Shown piece after piece: positions 11,000 to 44,136 of a stretch of DNA of 64,000 nucleotides. The notes below the pieces were generated by a model that saw only the letters and a program-made list of their open reading frames with translations, was not told the origin of the DNA and did not search any database. The translations under genes were made by a program, and so were the position numbers. This DNA comes from Portulaca oleracea (Eukaryota; Streptophyta; Magnoliopsida; Caryophyllales; Portulacaceae). The DNA is taken from contig CM055874.1 in the NCBI GenBank assembly GCA_029582165.1, forward strand, positions 48,149,269 to 48,213,268. The letters run 5' to 3'. Each line of letters begins with the position of its first letter. The stretch's first letter is position 1.

Positions 11000-11425
11000 A
11001 GAACATCGCCTACCAAAGGCATCATAACAACTATCCTATATCAGGGATGCAACCCTGATCTCCTGGCACATAACCCATACAGGCATCGAATCCTGATCTC
11101 GCAGTTATCACCCGCATGAATATTAGCCTCTCAAAGGCATCAAACAATCGCCCATCAAGGGCATCATAACCTCTATCCTATATCAGGGATGAAACCCTGA
11201 TCTCCTGGCACATAACCCATACAGGCATCGAATCCTGATCTCGGGGTTATCACCCGCATGAATATTAGCCTCTCAAAGGCATCAAACAGTCGCCCATCAA
11301 GGGCATCATAACCTCTATCCTATATCAGGGATGAAACCCTGATCTCCTGGCACATAACCCATACAGGCATCGAATCCTGATCTCGGGGTTATCACCCGCA
11401 TGAATATTAGCCTGTTAAAGGCATC
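11000..11425. repeat. Three tandem copies of a 142-bp unit inside the LTR
   Basis: CTATCCTATATCAGGGATG recurs at 11031, 11173 and 11315, exactly 142 bp apart, followed by CTGATCTCCTGGCACATAAC and TATCACCCGCATGAATATTA. Copies 2 and 3 are nearly identical and copy 1 is more diverged. The related plus-strand LTR at 15399-18764 does not show this triplication, so it is recent and local. Confidence 0.85.
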
Positions 11426-14400
11426 AAAACAACAACCCGCTTTATGTTTCCACTTTGAATTATTAGTGTCTTATTCAAACTCAGCTCACAACTCTCAAGT
11501 CAAACCCAACCCAGGTTTATCAAAACCAATAATAAAACCACTAATAAAAGACCATCCAATTTCTCAACTTAATAAAATCAAAGCATAAACAATTACAAAC
11601 AGTTATCCAAAACAGATGGTCACATTTCCACAAAAGTCCCCTTTCGGGATGCAATTCTCAAAACAGATTAGAAAACATTAAAATACATTTAAAGAGCATC
11701 CCAGTGGGGATTAGAGCATAGACATTACCTGGTTAACTCCACTTCACAGCTAAGACGAACACACTTGAGCTCACTAACGACGCGAATTAGCTCGGGCCTA
11801 AAATAAAAGTAATTATTCTAATCAAAACGCGCCCTTCGAAGTTAGTATTAACTACCTTCTACCTAACCCTCCCCTAGGAACACTATAGGTTCCTATCAAT
11901 CATGGATCTATACTTTAAATTACTTAACACATTCCAAGTAATCGTATAATAACACCAATTAAACATTTTCAATCAACAACACATTTATTAACAATTTCAC
12001 ATAACAAGACAGATCACAGCATCCATATAAAAAGGGTCATAACTTGACTTCCCGACATCCTATGGGTCTGGTTCTGGACTTTTCGGAATGTCTACTAAAA
12101 TTTCCATGTTGATGGCTAAGCCCAAATCAGTCCCAAAGGACTCTAAAAACACCCATCTTCACAATTGGTCCAGTTCTGACAGGTTCTGGTAAAACGGTTA
12201 TAACTCGGGCTATACAAAACGAACGTTCGATCCGTAAAATTCCTATGAAAGCTAACATCTAGGGGAAACTCCAGTCCAAAGGGTTTGATTAAAGGACAAC
12301 TATACTAATCGTGGTGACCCGATCTTTAGGCACTAACAAAACTGTCCCGATCCCGGTTCTTATTTAATTGGTAATTTCGGTTCTAACTTTCATCATTCGA
12401 TCCCGGGGTCTTAATTTGGACCTAAAACAGTGACTACGGTTGAATTTTCTACCGTAATCCAACCAATATCTAAAAGCTACCACTTATAACCAACACTTTA
12501 AATCTTTTTAGGTAAAGAACTTGATAAAACGTAATAATAATATAAACACATAATAGTAAGATAAATACGTAATGTTTGAAACTTTAATATGCATAATACA
12601 TTATAAAAAGAAATTGTAAAACAGTAGGAGATATTTTAAAACATTTTTTTTTACAAATTATAAGATAGTAATAAATATAAACTAATACTTTGACTAAAGA
12701 AAACTATATGTCACAATTATGAACGATAACCATAAAATACCTTTGAAAATTATAATAAACCTTATTTAAACTATCACACGTATCATTACTAATTTATAAA
12801 CAACGAGTTTAAATTTAACAAATTAAACTAACCCTAATTCATGCATGAAATAATACTACCAAGACCCTAACATGATTTACACACAATATACTATATTGAT
12901 CACACATAAATCACCAACTACAATTTGTAATTAATTAACTTACAAAGAGTATCTTATTTCTAATTACTTAACCCAAAATCATGTAATATAGTCAGAGTAG
13001 GTTAATCACGAAAGCAAGGAGACAAAAATAACATTAGGCTACTAACTAACAAGAAAAGAGTTTTACGTAGGGAGTGGGTCGACAACTGGCGCGGCCAGGC
13101 TGAAGCCGGCGTCGACGGGGGGATTTTCGGCGAAGTGCGTCGGCGTCAGCGTCGATGATGATCACGATGGCGATGGCGATGATCGTTCGCGATGCGAAGA
13201 CGCAATGGCACTTTCGGAAGTCGACTTGGGCGGCGTTGTGACTCCGGTGGTTTGTGCGTTGGTCTTCGACGACAGTTGGGTTGTGCGGGTTCCGAGGTTC
13301 GAGTGCGGCGGTGTGATGGTGGCGAGAGAGGCGTAAAGAGAGAGAAAGTGAAACAATAGAGAGGGGAAACTGAGGGAGTAATCTGCGTGGGGTTGTGTTT
13401 AGAGAGCTAGGTTTTAGAATTATAATTAACCCCTAATCTTCCCTCAAACCACTTCTAATCCTAATCTAACTCTAAAGATCTGGTTAACGGCTGAAATCTA
13501 ATCCCTAACAAACTTTCCCTCTCAAGAATTCTACTACTAACTAATAACGTTGTTAATACTAATAATCATATATATATATATAAAACTGGGTACAAAGGGC
13601 AATGGTGGAATTTGTGTGATTTTATAAGGGTATTTTTGGAAAACATTAATTGGTTACTTTTACCTTTTTCCTTACATTAATTACATTCTTTTGTATATAC
13701 TAATTGATGTGGCAAGTTACTACTAACTTTCTAACAATGAAAAAATACCACTACTTAAAAATATAATATTATAAACATACTAAAATGAAAATTTAAAGAA
13801 AAGTTATTTTATATATATTAATTTACAATGAGAGTTACTACAAGTTAACAACTAATAAATAATATTACCTAACTATTATAAAAATATCATAATATTAAAA
13901 AAAACTACTTCCATATAAAATAGAGTATATTTATAAGAGAATATTTATTAAAGTAATCTTCTTTTTAACAAAAGGAAATTGTATAAAATGAAATATATAG
14001 CAGTAAAATGATAAATTAATATAGATAAGGTGTTGATTGACCTTAATTTAATAAAAAATGTGTTAATATCAAAAATATGTTAATATAAAAGGACCACTTA
14101 TGCTATTTAAAAAAATATTTAGACTTTGCACAGAGTAATAGGAGAGAAAATTAATTTCATATGTTAGGGTGATAATATGTGGCTTTTAAAGTGATATTAT
14201 CTTTGAAAAGACATTATATTAAATTCATTTACATTTTTTTGGAGGGAGATATAGCATTTGACTCATGTTTGTAGCAACGTTTGCCATGCATTGGCTTTCA
14301 ATCAACTTTGACTTTCATAAAATGTCTTACAAATTTTTGTTTAAGATACAACATATAACCTAATTTTTGTTCCAAACAAATTATTGTTTTTTCTGTTCTC

Positions 14401-14809
14401 CTTTTCAATTACAAAGATATTAATATCAAGTTTAAATTTTATAAAATAATTATTAATTATTAATAGTAAATGTTGTAAGTTACAAAATAAGTTAATATAT
14501 TTTAAGTTACAAATAGAGTTAATGTATTCAAATTAAATTTTGTAACCTATGGATATTATGTCTTCATGGATGTCCATTGATATCTCTAACGATTTGTGTA
14601 TAAATCCCCTAAAAAAATGGTGTATAAATGGTTGGATCAATTGTTTGTGACAACCTACTCATTTAGCATAAAAATATATTCTTTGTCCTTTCAATACAAT
14701 TATCATATCGAATCTAAGATTTTTGTTTTTCAAACTTGAGTATTAGTTTTGCTGTTGTTAGATTAATAAGATTGATAATTATACATTTCATTTTACTATT
14801 TTGCAGTAA

Positions 14810-14915
14810 TTGTCACAATGTATGAAGAAGGCAAATCTATTTTGAAGGTTGAAAAGTGTTTGGCTCATGAGCTTCTACTTTCAATTTGGGTGTCTTCACT
14901 TGCTTTAAAGAGTGA
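14810..14915 (+). pseudogene. Possible captured exon inside the Helitron
   Basis: A coding-like stretch follows TTTTGCAG (an acceptor-like site ending near 14807) and ends before GTGAGT. It includes a short frame beginning MYEEGKSILKVEKCLAHE. Helitrons often carry gene fragments, and this one sits in otherwise AT-rich DNA. I do not recognise the source gene and the call is weak. Confidence 0.2.
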
Positions 14916-15291
14916 GTTTGTATTTTCATTTCGATCATTTTAAGATTTATCAACTTTGTTCCACTAACTATTATGTAGATTTGTTTTATATCATGAAGTT
15001 ATGTATTACTTCGAATTAAAAAAAAAGTTATGTTTTAATTGCCACTACATATGTAAATATGTTAAAATTTTGTTTGTGTTTTCACTTAAACTACATGCAT
15101 TGTTGTTTAGATGCTTGGATTATTGCGTTTTTACATTTAGTTAATGTAATGAAACTGCATGTTAACATTGATTGAAAAGAATTGATACATATGAAATATT
15201 ATGAATTGAATTTTAGGTGTCATATATTAATAATTGATTGACACGTTAGAATTTGTCACATTTTCAGTTTTACAAAATCATATGCATATAT

Positions 15292-17032
15292 TGTAAAATC
15301 CTGAGTTTTTGAGTAAGGTAACCGTGAGTTCCGTCTGAAGAATCGCTAAGTAAGAGTTTAAGTTTCGAGGACGAAACTTCTTTTAAGGGGGTAATGATGT
15401 AAAACCCCGAAAAAAATGCTATTGTGTTGCCGTTAAATTTCCTAACGAACGTTTTATTCCGTTATTTATTTATCTGTCTTCACACGGAGCTTTTAAGACC
15501 GCGAGTGTATTCGTAGAAATTTTTAGAGTCTTAAAAATATCAGTTAGGAAGTTTTGGGACTCCGGGTGAAAAATCTTTTATCAGTTGTGTGAATTATTTT
15601 ATCTGATTACTAGGGTTTTTGCTGAGATAATTAAGGGCTAAACATATTGGGTGTTAATAATATTTCTCCTTTTATTTTTGGTGGGTTTATGACATCAATA
15701 GGGTGACATCACCAACAAATTTTATCTGATTTCTTTTGGTTGTTTGATAACCGTTTGCAGCAAAACAATTTTCTCCCCCCACTACCCATGCATACAAATT
15801 GTACTGACCAATGGGAGAATGCCACTTGGCTAAATTCTATTCCCTCCCTCTCCCTCTCTCTTTCTCTCTCCTTTTCTCTTTCTCTCTTCTTTCCTCCTCC
15901 CTCTTCTATTACTACAACTACTGCTGCTGTTGCTGCTGTGCTTCTTGCTCGACCGACGCACCACCACTAACCACCACATCACCTCCCTCCTGCCTTCCCT
16001 CCTTCCTCCGACCACCCCCCAGCTACCGCCGCCCTGTCCGCCGCCTTTCCACCGCCGACCGACGCCAGGAAACCGACCCCCAGCTCTTCCTTTTCACCCC
16101 GACGCACCACCCTCACCACCACCTCGCTCGCCCGATGCACCACAACAACCACCAAGCGCCACCTTCCACCACCCACGCAACCACGGCTCGCCCGGCCAGG
16201 TCCACCGCCACCCCGAACACCACCGAGCCTCCCTCCTCTTTTTCTCCATTTCTCTTTGAGCCCTAGTTGCACCGTTCCTTGCTGCCGCCAACGCTGACCA
16301 CCGCCACCACCCAGGACCTGCTGGAGTTCACGCCGACGTCCAGCCGCCGCCCCGAGCCACCCCGGTCCCACCTCTTCTAGCTTGGACCCATTGTTTGTGC
16401 CCTCTCTCTCTTTCTCTCTCTATAAATTAATATGGGTATTATGTGTTAGGGTTAGTTAATCATGTATTAAGTTTAATGTGTTTTAGAGTAAATAAACTTG
16501 TATATTTACTGTTAATATTGACTAAATACATGTTAGGTTAATAAGTGGTTATTAGGGTGTGTTTAGTGTAGGGTTATAAGTTAATATATATAGTTTATAT
16601 GTTATATGGAATTTTGATGTTAATATCCATGTTATGATTTCATGAATATTAGTGTAATAATGTTAAGTTAAGTATTAGTAAATATCTTGTTATTTTGTAT
16701 GTTTATATATCAAGTATATTATTTATTTTGACAATAATATTAAGTTATTAGGTTATTATTAAGTTTTTATAAGTTGTTATTAAGCGTCGTATGATTATTA
16801 TTATTTTGTTTTATAAATTATTGTTAAGTTTCGTAATGTTACTATTAAGTTTTTATAAGTTATTAAATTCCGTATTATTATTTTTTAAGTTTCGTAACAT
16901 TATTATTAAGTTTCGTAAGTTTCATATTATTATTATTAAGTTCCATGTATTATTAAGTGTTCATATTAAGTTGATGTATTATTATAAAGTTTCCATGACT
17001 TTATTAAGTTTTCATATTATTTTAAAGATTTA

Positions 17033-17064
<32 letters not shown>

Positions 17065-18764
17065 GTTTCAAGATTTTATTTTAAAGTTTCATGTTATCAT
17101 TTTAAAGTTTCAAGTTATTACTATTATTATTATTATTATTATTATTATAAAGTTTCGTATTAATAGAATTATTATAAAGTTTCCGAAAGTTCATATTATT
17201 AGTATTAAAAGTTTCACATTTTTAGAATCAAGTTCATATGTCTTAGTATTAAAGTTTTATATACTTTGGTATTAAAGTTTTTATAAAGTTTTCAGGTTGC
17301 TATGTGGTAATACGAATATTATGTTTCAAAAACCCTACGTAAAATTATTATTATTAAAGAACTAGTATCGGGTCATGGTTTTAAATGTGTTGTTCCGATT
17401 TTATTATTTTACCTTTAGAAAATGTGTGTGCGATGTTCATGTTTTCTTAATAGTTACGCTCGATACATGGTTAACCAATTTATAAGAAAAGGCTAAGGTT
17501 GGGGTATGGTAGAATTCGTGTGTAACTATTATATCGTAGAGTTGTAATTTTAGAAATATTATTCGAATTCTAGGTCAGCGAGAGGCGACGTAAATAGTAG
17601 CTCCGTGTGTAAGTGTGAAGTAAAGAGAAGTTGTGCAGTAATGTCTATGTCCTAATCCCCTTTGGGATGCTCTTTTATCTGCTTTTGTGATTTTAACTGC
17701 TTTTATGAAGCTTGCATCCCGCATGGGACTTTCTGTAAAGTTAGGTATCTGATTTGGATGTCTATGATTTGTTTTTTCGAGTTGAGTAAACGTGATCTTT
17801 TAAACTCGAGTTTTATTCACGCTTTTGGAACCGGGTTGGGTTTTATTTGAAATCGACCCGATAATTCATAAGATACTAATAATCAAAGTGAAACCATAAG
17901 CGGGTTGCGGGTAACGACCCTTAGACCATGATCTGTTCGTGCAGGGGAGTTATCAAGAGATCGGGGAGTCCCGATATTATTTCTGAGATTGTGCACACAT
18001 CGATTACATTTCGACCGCCATCCATTCGATTCGAGGATCCGAGATCCGCTCGATTCTCGAGTTACGATATTCGGGATAGGCAAATCCCGCCCGCATAATA
18101 AAATTCTGATCTGTTTTCTGAGGAAAAGTTTACTCGTTCGATTACTCGCTTCGGTTTCGATTTACGATTTGATGTCCGATTCGTTGAAATCGGTTGTGGT
18201 TTTTGGAACATTGTGTTTTTCCGAGTTGGAAGTTGATACTGTTGGTTTATAAGTTTTGTTATTTCGGAAACTCTGGTTATTTCTGATCTCTGGATATTTC
18301 TGGGTTGGGTTTTAAATGAGTTGTAAAAAGGTTTGACTTGTTCCCCTTCCCTAAAATGGTTTGAAATGAACTTTGAACTGTTTTGACAGTTAGGGGTAGA
18401 CATTATTGAGGTTTCCCCCCTCATATTGTGAATGTTTTGTTTTCAGGTGGAGATCAATTATGTGATGGGGACGGGCAATAGAAGTGAGGACGTTGGAGTT
18501 AGCCGTCTGAGAATAAAGTTTAGTTTATGTTTAGACTTGAAGTTTAGTAAATGTTGAGTTTATGTTGTTCTAGAATTCGAAGTTTGTTTCGTTTGTTAAA
18601 ACTTGAAGTTCTTAGTTTGTTCATAGTGTCTGCATTCTTGCCTTGTACCTCTTGATGCAGCGATGCCAAGTTAAAGGAAAAAAAAAATGAGTCTTCCGCT
18701 GTTAATGTTAGTAAACGTTTGATTTTGACCGTTAAGTTTAAAATTGAAATTCCGGGGCGTTACA
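15292..18764 (+). mobile_element. Truncated Ty3/gypsy-like LTR retrotransposon nested in the Helitron
   Basis: TATAT flanks both sides (15287-15291 and 18765-18769). The left end begins TGTAAAATCCTGAG, a possible stub of the 5' LTR, followed by only about 100 bp of internal sequence. That includes GTTTCGAGGACGAAAC and the polypurine tract TTTTAAGGGGGTAATGA (to 15398), the motif that precedes the 3' LTR in Tekay/Del-type gypsy elements. The whole coding region is gone, so the element is dead and records a deletion from the 5' LTR to the 3' end of pol. Confidence 0.65.
15399..18764 (+). repeat. 3' LTR of the truncated element
   Basis: Starts TGTAAAACCCCG and ends GGGGCGTTACA, 3,366 bp. It is the same family as the minus LTR around it: the last ~1.1 kb (17640-18764) reverse-complements to 10523-11750, including TTTGACTTGTTCCC, GGTAGACATTATTGAG and TTCCGGGGCGTTACA. 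A pyrimidine-rich and CCACC-rich leader occupies 15840-16380, and a possible core promoter lies near 16420 (CTATAAATTAATATGGG). TTA/TTAAG-rich DNA fills 16700-17300. Long open frames on both strands at 15740-16371 are compositional. Confidence 0.65.
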
Positions 18765-20379
18765 TATATATTGTCATAGTAATATAATATAGCTATTAAT
18801 TTATGTATGTATTTAAATGTCAATTAAAGATTGAACATAATGGTCAATTTTATTGAGAAGCAAAATGATAAGTAACATTGTAACGTTTGGTTCTAATGGA
18901 TTTTAATTTATTTGTCTTAACACATTCAAAATAACATTGTAATATATTTATATTTTTATTTTAGTTACAATTTAATTTAGTTTAGCTACTTTAGTTTAAT
19001 ATAAACATCTTATCATCTTAGTAAGAATTTTCATATTTATATAAATAGAGGTGTTTATAATTTTAAAAAATATTTATTTATTTATTTAATCTTCTGCTTC
19101 ATTTTAATTACCACCATTTTCTATCATCATTTGACAACTTTTAACCTTAAGTGTTCAACTTCTTCCTCCATATGTATCGTAATATATGTAAGATAGTCAA
19201 ACTTGCTTTATTAACGATCACAATTAATATGTTTGAGTTGATGATTAAAATGTTTGGTACAATTTTCTAACAATAGAATCACAATAATTGACATCCTTTC
19301 ATATATTAACTCAATTTTATATTTCTTCGCTTTCGTCTATGTGGGATATGTTGGTAAAGTAATATCTAATATAGCTCCTACATTTCATCTATTAAATAGT
19401 CTATCATTTTTTTAATTAAATTTTAAAGTTATAACCAATTATTGTTATATATATTCCCTAGATTTCATCTATTAAATAGCATATCATTTTTTTTTATTAA
19501 ATTTTAAAATTATAACCCATGAATTATTTTCTATTTATACATACTCTATCTATTTAATTATTTAGTTTTGTGTAGACAATTGTTCATTAAGCAGTTTAAG
19601 TTGTTATTTTTGTTACTCAATAATTTTCCTAAAATTTCTATCTTTTTTTCTATCTACCAATGATCACTTGGTCTACTTAAAGTAATTTCTAAACTTTTTT
19701 CAAACAAAATTTTTCTAAACTATTAATTTAATTGTTGGCTAATAAGACTATCAAAGAGTTTTTAATTAAAAAAAATCAAAGAGTTCAATGTCATAAGTTT
19801 TTTTGAGGTACAATGTCATAAGTTGTCATTAACGTACTGTATATTCTACTTCAATTCATATATATGCATTATGAACAATTTATATGAATAATCATACCAT
19901 CAATCTATGAATTGTTAATGTTTACTTCATTTATTTTTTTTAAAAAAAGAGAGGAACTATTGCTTTAGAATTTTTAAATAATGTAATTCCTAACTTCTTA
20001 GCTAATGAGGCTAATAAAACTGCATTAATTTGTAATAACATAAGTATACATTCATTTGAGAGGGATTTATGTATTAAAATTAAAGAACAATTGTAAAATT
20101 AGTTATGAGTTTAAATGAAGTTGACAAAAATATTCAAATTTCCATTAAATAAAGAAAGAACATATTTTTAAAAACGTACAAGCTATAACAAATTTATCAT
20201 ACAAATAATTTTAACAAAAAAAAGATGGATCTAATAGTGTCCCATGCAACGCACGGGTCAGAAGACTAGTAATAATAATAGCTAATACTAATAACACCAA
20301 TGCTAAAGTCAACCTAATACTAATATCACGTATCAATACTACTCCCATAGCTTTCCACGTAGTAAAAGAAAATATAGTA

Positions 20380-20413
<34 letters not shown>

Positions 20414-20691
20414 GTAATAATAATAATAATCACATAACAAATAATTTTCACATACGAATAATAATAAGAGTAATACTAATACTAATAATAATAATAATAA
20501 TAACACGTGATATTACCAATACACCCATGTTAGTTCCCCAACGGTCCTATGAGCTCAAGTGATAGCATAAATAGTCACAAACAAATTTTCAAAAATTAAC
20601 GGAGTCAACCTAAATTATTAACGATGTCATGGTCAACGCCTTTGAATTTTTCGGGGTTTTACATTATATGTGAACCTTAGGTCCCATATCC

Positions 20692-21201
20692 TCCATAAGC
20701 GGTCTCACCGAAATCGCCATGGTCAGGCGACCTCATTGGTAGTGGTAGCTAGTGGCGGCAAAGATGGTTACTTGTGTCATAGTTTGGATTTCACCATCGC
20801 CGGTGTCTTCCGATCATGTTGGTCACCGGCCATAGATTCCTCGCTATCATCGATGTCTTCTGATCAACTTAGTTCACACAGAACCATATGGAAAATAAGC
20901 TGCCATAGATGGGTGCAAGAAGATATTGTCAAAACGGCGAGTGATTGGACGAGAAAGGAAGGAGAGAAATTACATTATTTTGGAACACAAGATCCCAATC
21001 GACAATGACGCTATTATTATTTTTATTATTTTTTAAAGATGCAATAGGACATTAAATGTCATTAGCTCACATGAGGGTGTGACAATAAAAAAATGAAAAG
21101 AAAGAAAAAAAAAGCTAGCCATTGATGCAACAATCAAGGATCCGGATCAATCATTCTCACATGCTTATTTAAGTCTATGCTCATATAATCAACTCCAATT
21201 T
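20692..21201 (-). repeat. Right arm of the ~505-bp inverted repeat
   Basis: Inverse partner of 6661-7165. The 112-codon frame at 20670-21008 overlaps the arm and reads through repeat sequence, and no domain is recognised. The solo LTR inserted only ~28 bp from the arm. Confidence 0.55.
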
Positions 21202-22155
21202 TTAATTTTTAACTTTTAACTTTTAAATTTTAATTTTTTATTTTTAATCTTAATTACTTAATTTTAACTTTTAACTTTTAATTTTTGCAAGGACGTTGTG
21301 GCCAGTAGCTTGGTTACATTTTTTAAGGTTATGTTGGGGCAACAACATATTGACAGAAAGCCAATTCAGGAGCACATCATTAAAAGAGGACCCTCTTATT
21401 TATTTTAATTTTTAATTTTAATTTAAAATATTATTTTTAATTTTAACTTTAAATTTTCAAATTTAACTTTTACTTTTTCCTTTTTGAATTTAAATTTTGA
21501 ATTTTAAGTTTTAATTATTAATTATAATATTAATTGTAATTATAATTTTTAATTTTTAATTTTTAATTTTTAATTTTTAGTTTTTAATTTTTAGTTTTTA
21601 GTTTTTAGTTTTTAGTTTTTAATTTTTAATTTTTGTTTATTAATTTTTAATTTTTAACTTTTACATTTTTAAATTTAAATTTTATTTTTATAATTTTATA
21701 ATTTTATAATTTTATTTTTTGTCTTTTTAAATATTTTATTTTTTTATTTTACAATTTTCATAATTTAATTTTTGAGTTTCTTTATTTTTAATTTTTAATT
21801 TTTTAACTTTAGTATTTAATATTTAATGTTTTTATATTTTTAAAATTTAAAATTTTATTTTATTTCCAATTTGTTTTGTTATTAATTTTAAATTTTAAAT
21901 GTTGTAAAAGATATAAGTATGAAAGATATTATCCTAATAGATAATGTCGAAAATTAAAACTTGAATATGAAAAGTTAAAATGAAATATTATTAAAATTAA
22001 AATATTGAAATATTGAAATTAAAAATATTAAATAATATATGAAATTTTCTCAAATATAAACTATTATATTTTGGTAAATTTTGATAAAACTTGGAAAATT
22101 TCAATAACTTTTAATAATTTTCAGTAAATTTCGATAACTTCAATAATTTTGGGTA
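21202..22155. repeat. TTTTAA-rich low-complexity DNA
   Basis: Dominated by repeats of TTTTTAATTTT and close variants (especially 21380-21900). No gene, RNA or terminal structure could be recognised. It separates the transposon cluster from the TEB promoter. Confidence 0.7.
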
Positions 22156-22159
22156 AATA

Positions 22160-22451
22160 TTTACCAACTCTTATTCACCTTTGAAATTTAGACGCGGTAA
22201 GGAGGATAAGTGTGACTTTTGAAATTTGGAAACTTGATGCAATTCTTCTTTTTTTCCGGAAAGTGTTTTTCCCGCAGGGCTGGTACTGTTTGGCCTCCAC
22301 TGTCCACTCTCCAGGAGAATGAAGATGGCGGTCTTTCATGCATTTGATTTCTCCACATAAAAATCTCTGAGGCACTCTCTCACTCACTCACTCAGTCACT
22401 CACTACCCCAGAATTTTAGCGTCCTATAAACCCTAACAGTTCCACCTAATC
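22160..22451 (+). promoter_or_regulatory. TEB promoter and 5' leader with E2F site and telo box
   Basis: TTTCCCGC, the consensus plant E2F site, is at 22268-22275. A telo box AAACCCTAA is at 22428-22436, 16 bp before the ATG. A CTCACTCACTCACTCAG pyrimidine-rich stretch (22378-22395) is a plausible transcription start zone. A weak TATA-like ACATAAAAAT lies near 22355. E2F sites are established in plant S-phase genes, and telo boxes are common in promoters active in dividing cells. That TEB is so regulated here is inferred. Confidence 0.55.
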
Positions 22452-43319
<20,868 letters not shown>

Positions 43320-43960
43320 GGTCATAATAAACTCACTTCTCATACCTTGATTCCATAATCTTTGCCTACATCATCCATGGCGATGTCACAATTCCACCTC
43401 ACCTTGTGAATGATAGCAGTCGACTAAAATCTACCTGCCTCAGTCGCACATCTGAGAATTGAATTATGATTAGGAGGCAAGCAAATCTGATGTTGTCCTC
43501 TCAAGGAAGAAAGGGTTATAGCTGCTCGCTTTTGTCCTCTCATCTGCATTTTCCCTGTAACCAACTTTTCTGCAGGGCCAGAAATTGCAAAGTTGACAAA
43601 TTAAGCAACCCTTGTTTCATTTCAAAAAATGGGTTGGCAATTTGACAGCAGGATGAAAATGCAGGAATATATGGATTGTTGCTAAGTAGTATGTCGCATT
43701 TTTTGAGTGTGGAAAAAGGGAAAAAGCCCAAAAAAGAAGAAATACATAAAGACAAAATGAGGATGAAAAGAAGGCCTGTTTTCCCCGTACAGTTGGCCTG
43801 CAATGTCGTACAACAATTTTCCTTTTTCTCTCTGACAATAAAGCCAGCAAAATTGGTGCTGTACCGTGTTGTGCTCTCTGTTGATGAATGGAATGCGTTT
43901 TCGACTGGAATGCATTTTCTTCTATTCTGATATTCCACATGTCATTCGGTCAGCTCTATG
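43320..43960 (+). terminator. TEB: Probable TEB 3' UTR and polyadenylation region
   Basis: AATAAA occurs at 43326-43331, very close to the stop, and again at 43837-43842 with TTGTGCTCTCTGTTGATG downstream. Plant poly(A) sites are diffuse, so the end is approximate. Short frames on both strands at 43540-43940 lie in this untranslated DNA and are not called. Confidence 0.45.
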
Positions 43961-44136
43961 TTGTCAGACCTGAATTGGTCACTGATTCCATTGATTTAGT
44001 GAGTCATCAGGTCAACTAGTCAAAATTAGTATGCCTCCGCCATGAGGAGAAAAAAAATATTTGAAATATGAGAACCTAAAAGTAGTTCCAACAAAATGAG
44101 AGGTATTTTCTAGTTGTTTTAGGATCGTATCTTAAT

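Larger units (their letters stand above)
13566..20269 (+). mobile_element. Non-autonomous Helitron
   Basis: The 5' end is TCATATATATATATAAAAC directly after an A. The 3' end is a hairpin CCCATGCAACGCACGGG (20240-20256), then 9 bases, then CTAG (20266-20269) followed by a host T. TC...CTRR termini, a subterminal hairpin and insertion between A and T are Helitron hallmarks. Removing it rejoins ACTAATAA to TAATAATAAT in the host LTR. No Rep/helicase frame is visible, so it is non-autonomous. Most content is AT-rich, with a nested LTR element at 15292-18764. Some sequence may be captured host DNA (see 14810-14915). Confidence 0.65.
10523..20663 (-). mobile_element. Solo LTR (~3.4 kb) split by a Helitron
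   Basis: The plus-strand ends are TGTAACGCCCCGG (10523) and GGGGTTTTACA (ending 20663), with a 5-bp duplication TTATA on both sides (10518-10522 and 20664-20668). Reading on the minus strand gives an LTR starting TGTAAAACCCCG. Removing 13566-20269 leaves about 3,437 bp of LTR with no internal region, so this is a solo LTR. It includes a 142-bp tandem repeat and a GC-rich leader at 13050-13380. It belongs to the same family as the LTRs at 1-2296 and 15399-18764. Confidence 0.75.

Noticed and set aside
15740..16371. Several overlapping frames of 60-151 codons
   Set aside because: CT- and CCACC-rich leader of an LTR; no domain and no consistent codon signal.
16791..17084. 97-codon Ile/Leu-rich plus frame
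   Set aside because: Derived from TTA/ATT repeats in an LTR; not a membrane protein.
18062..18424. 120-codon minus frame in the plus-orientation LTR
   Set aside because: Antisense to LTR sequence, no recognisable domain, not conserved in the inverse LTR at 10523.
43540..43940. Overlapping frames on both strands downstream of TEB
   Set aside because: Likely 3' UTR; three mutually overlapping frames with no family match.
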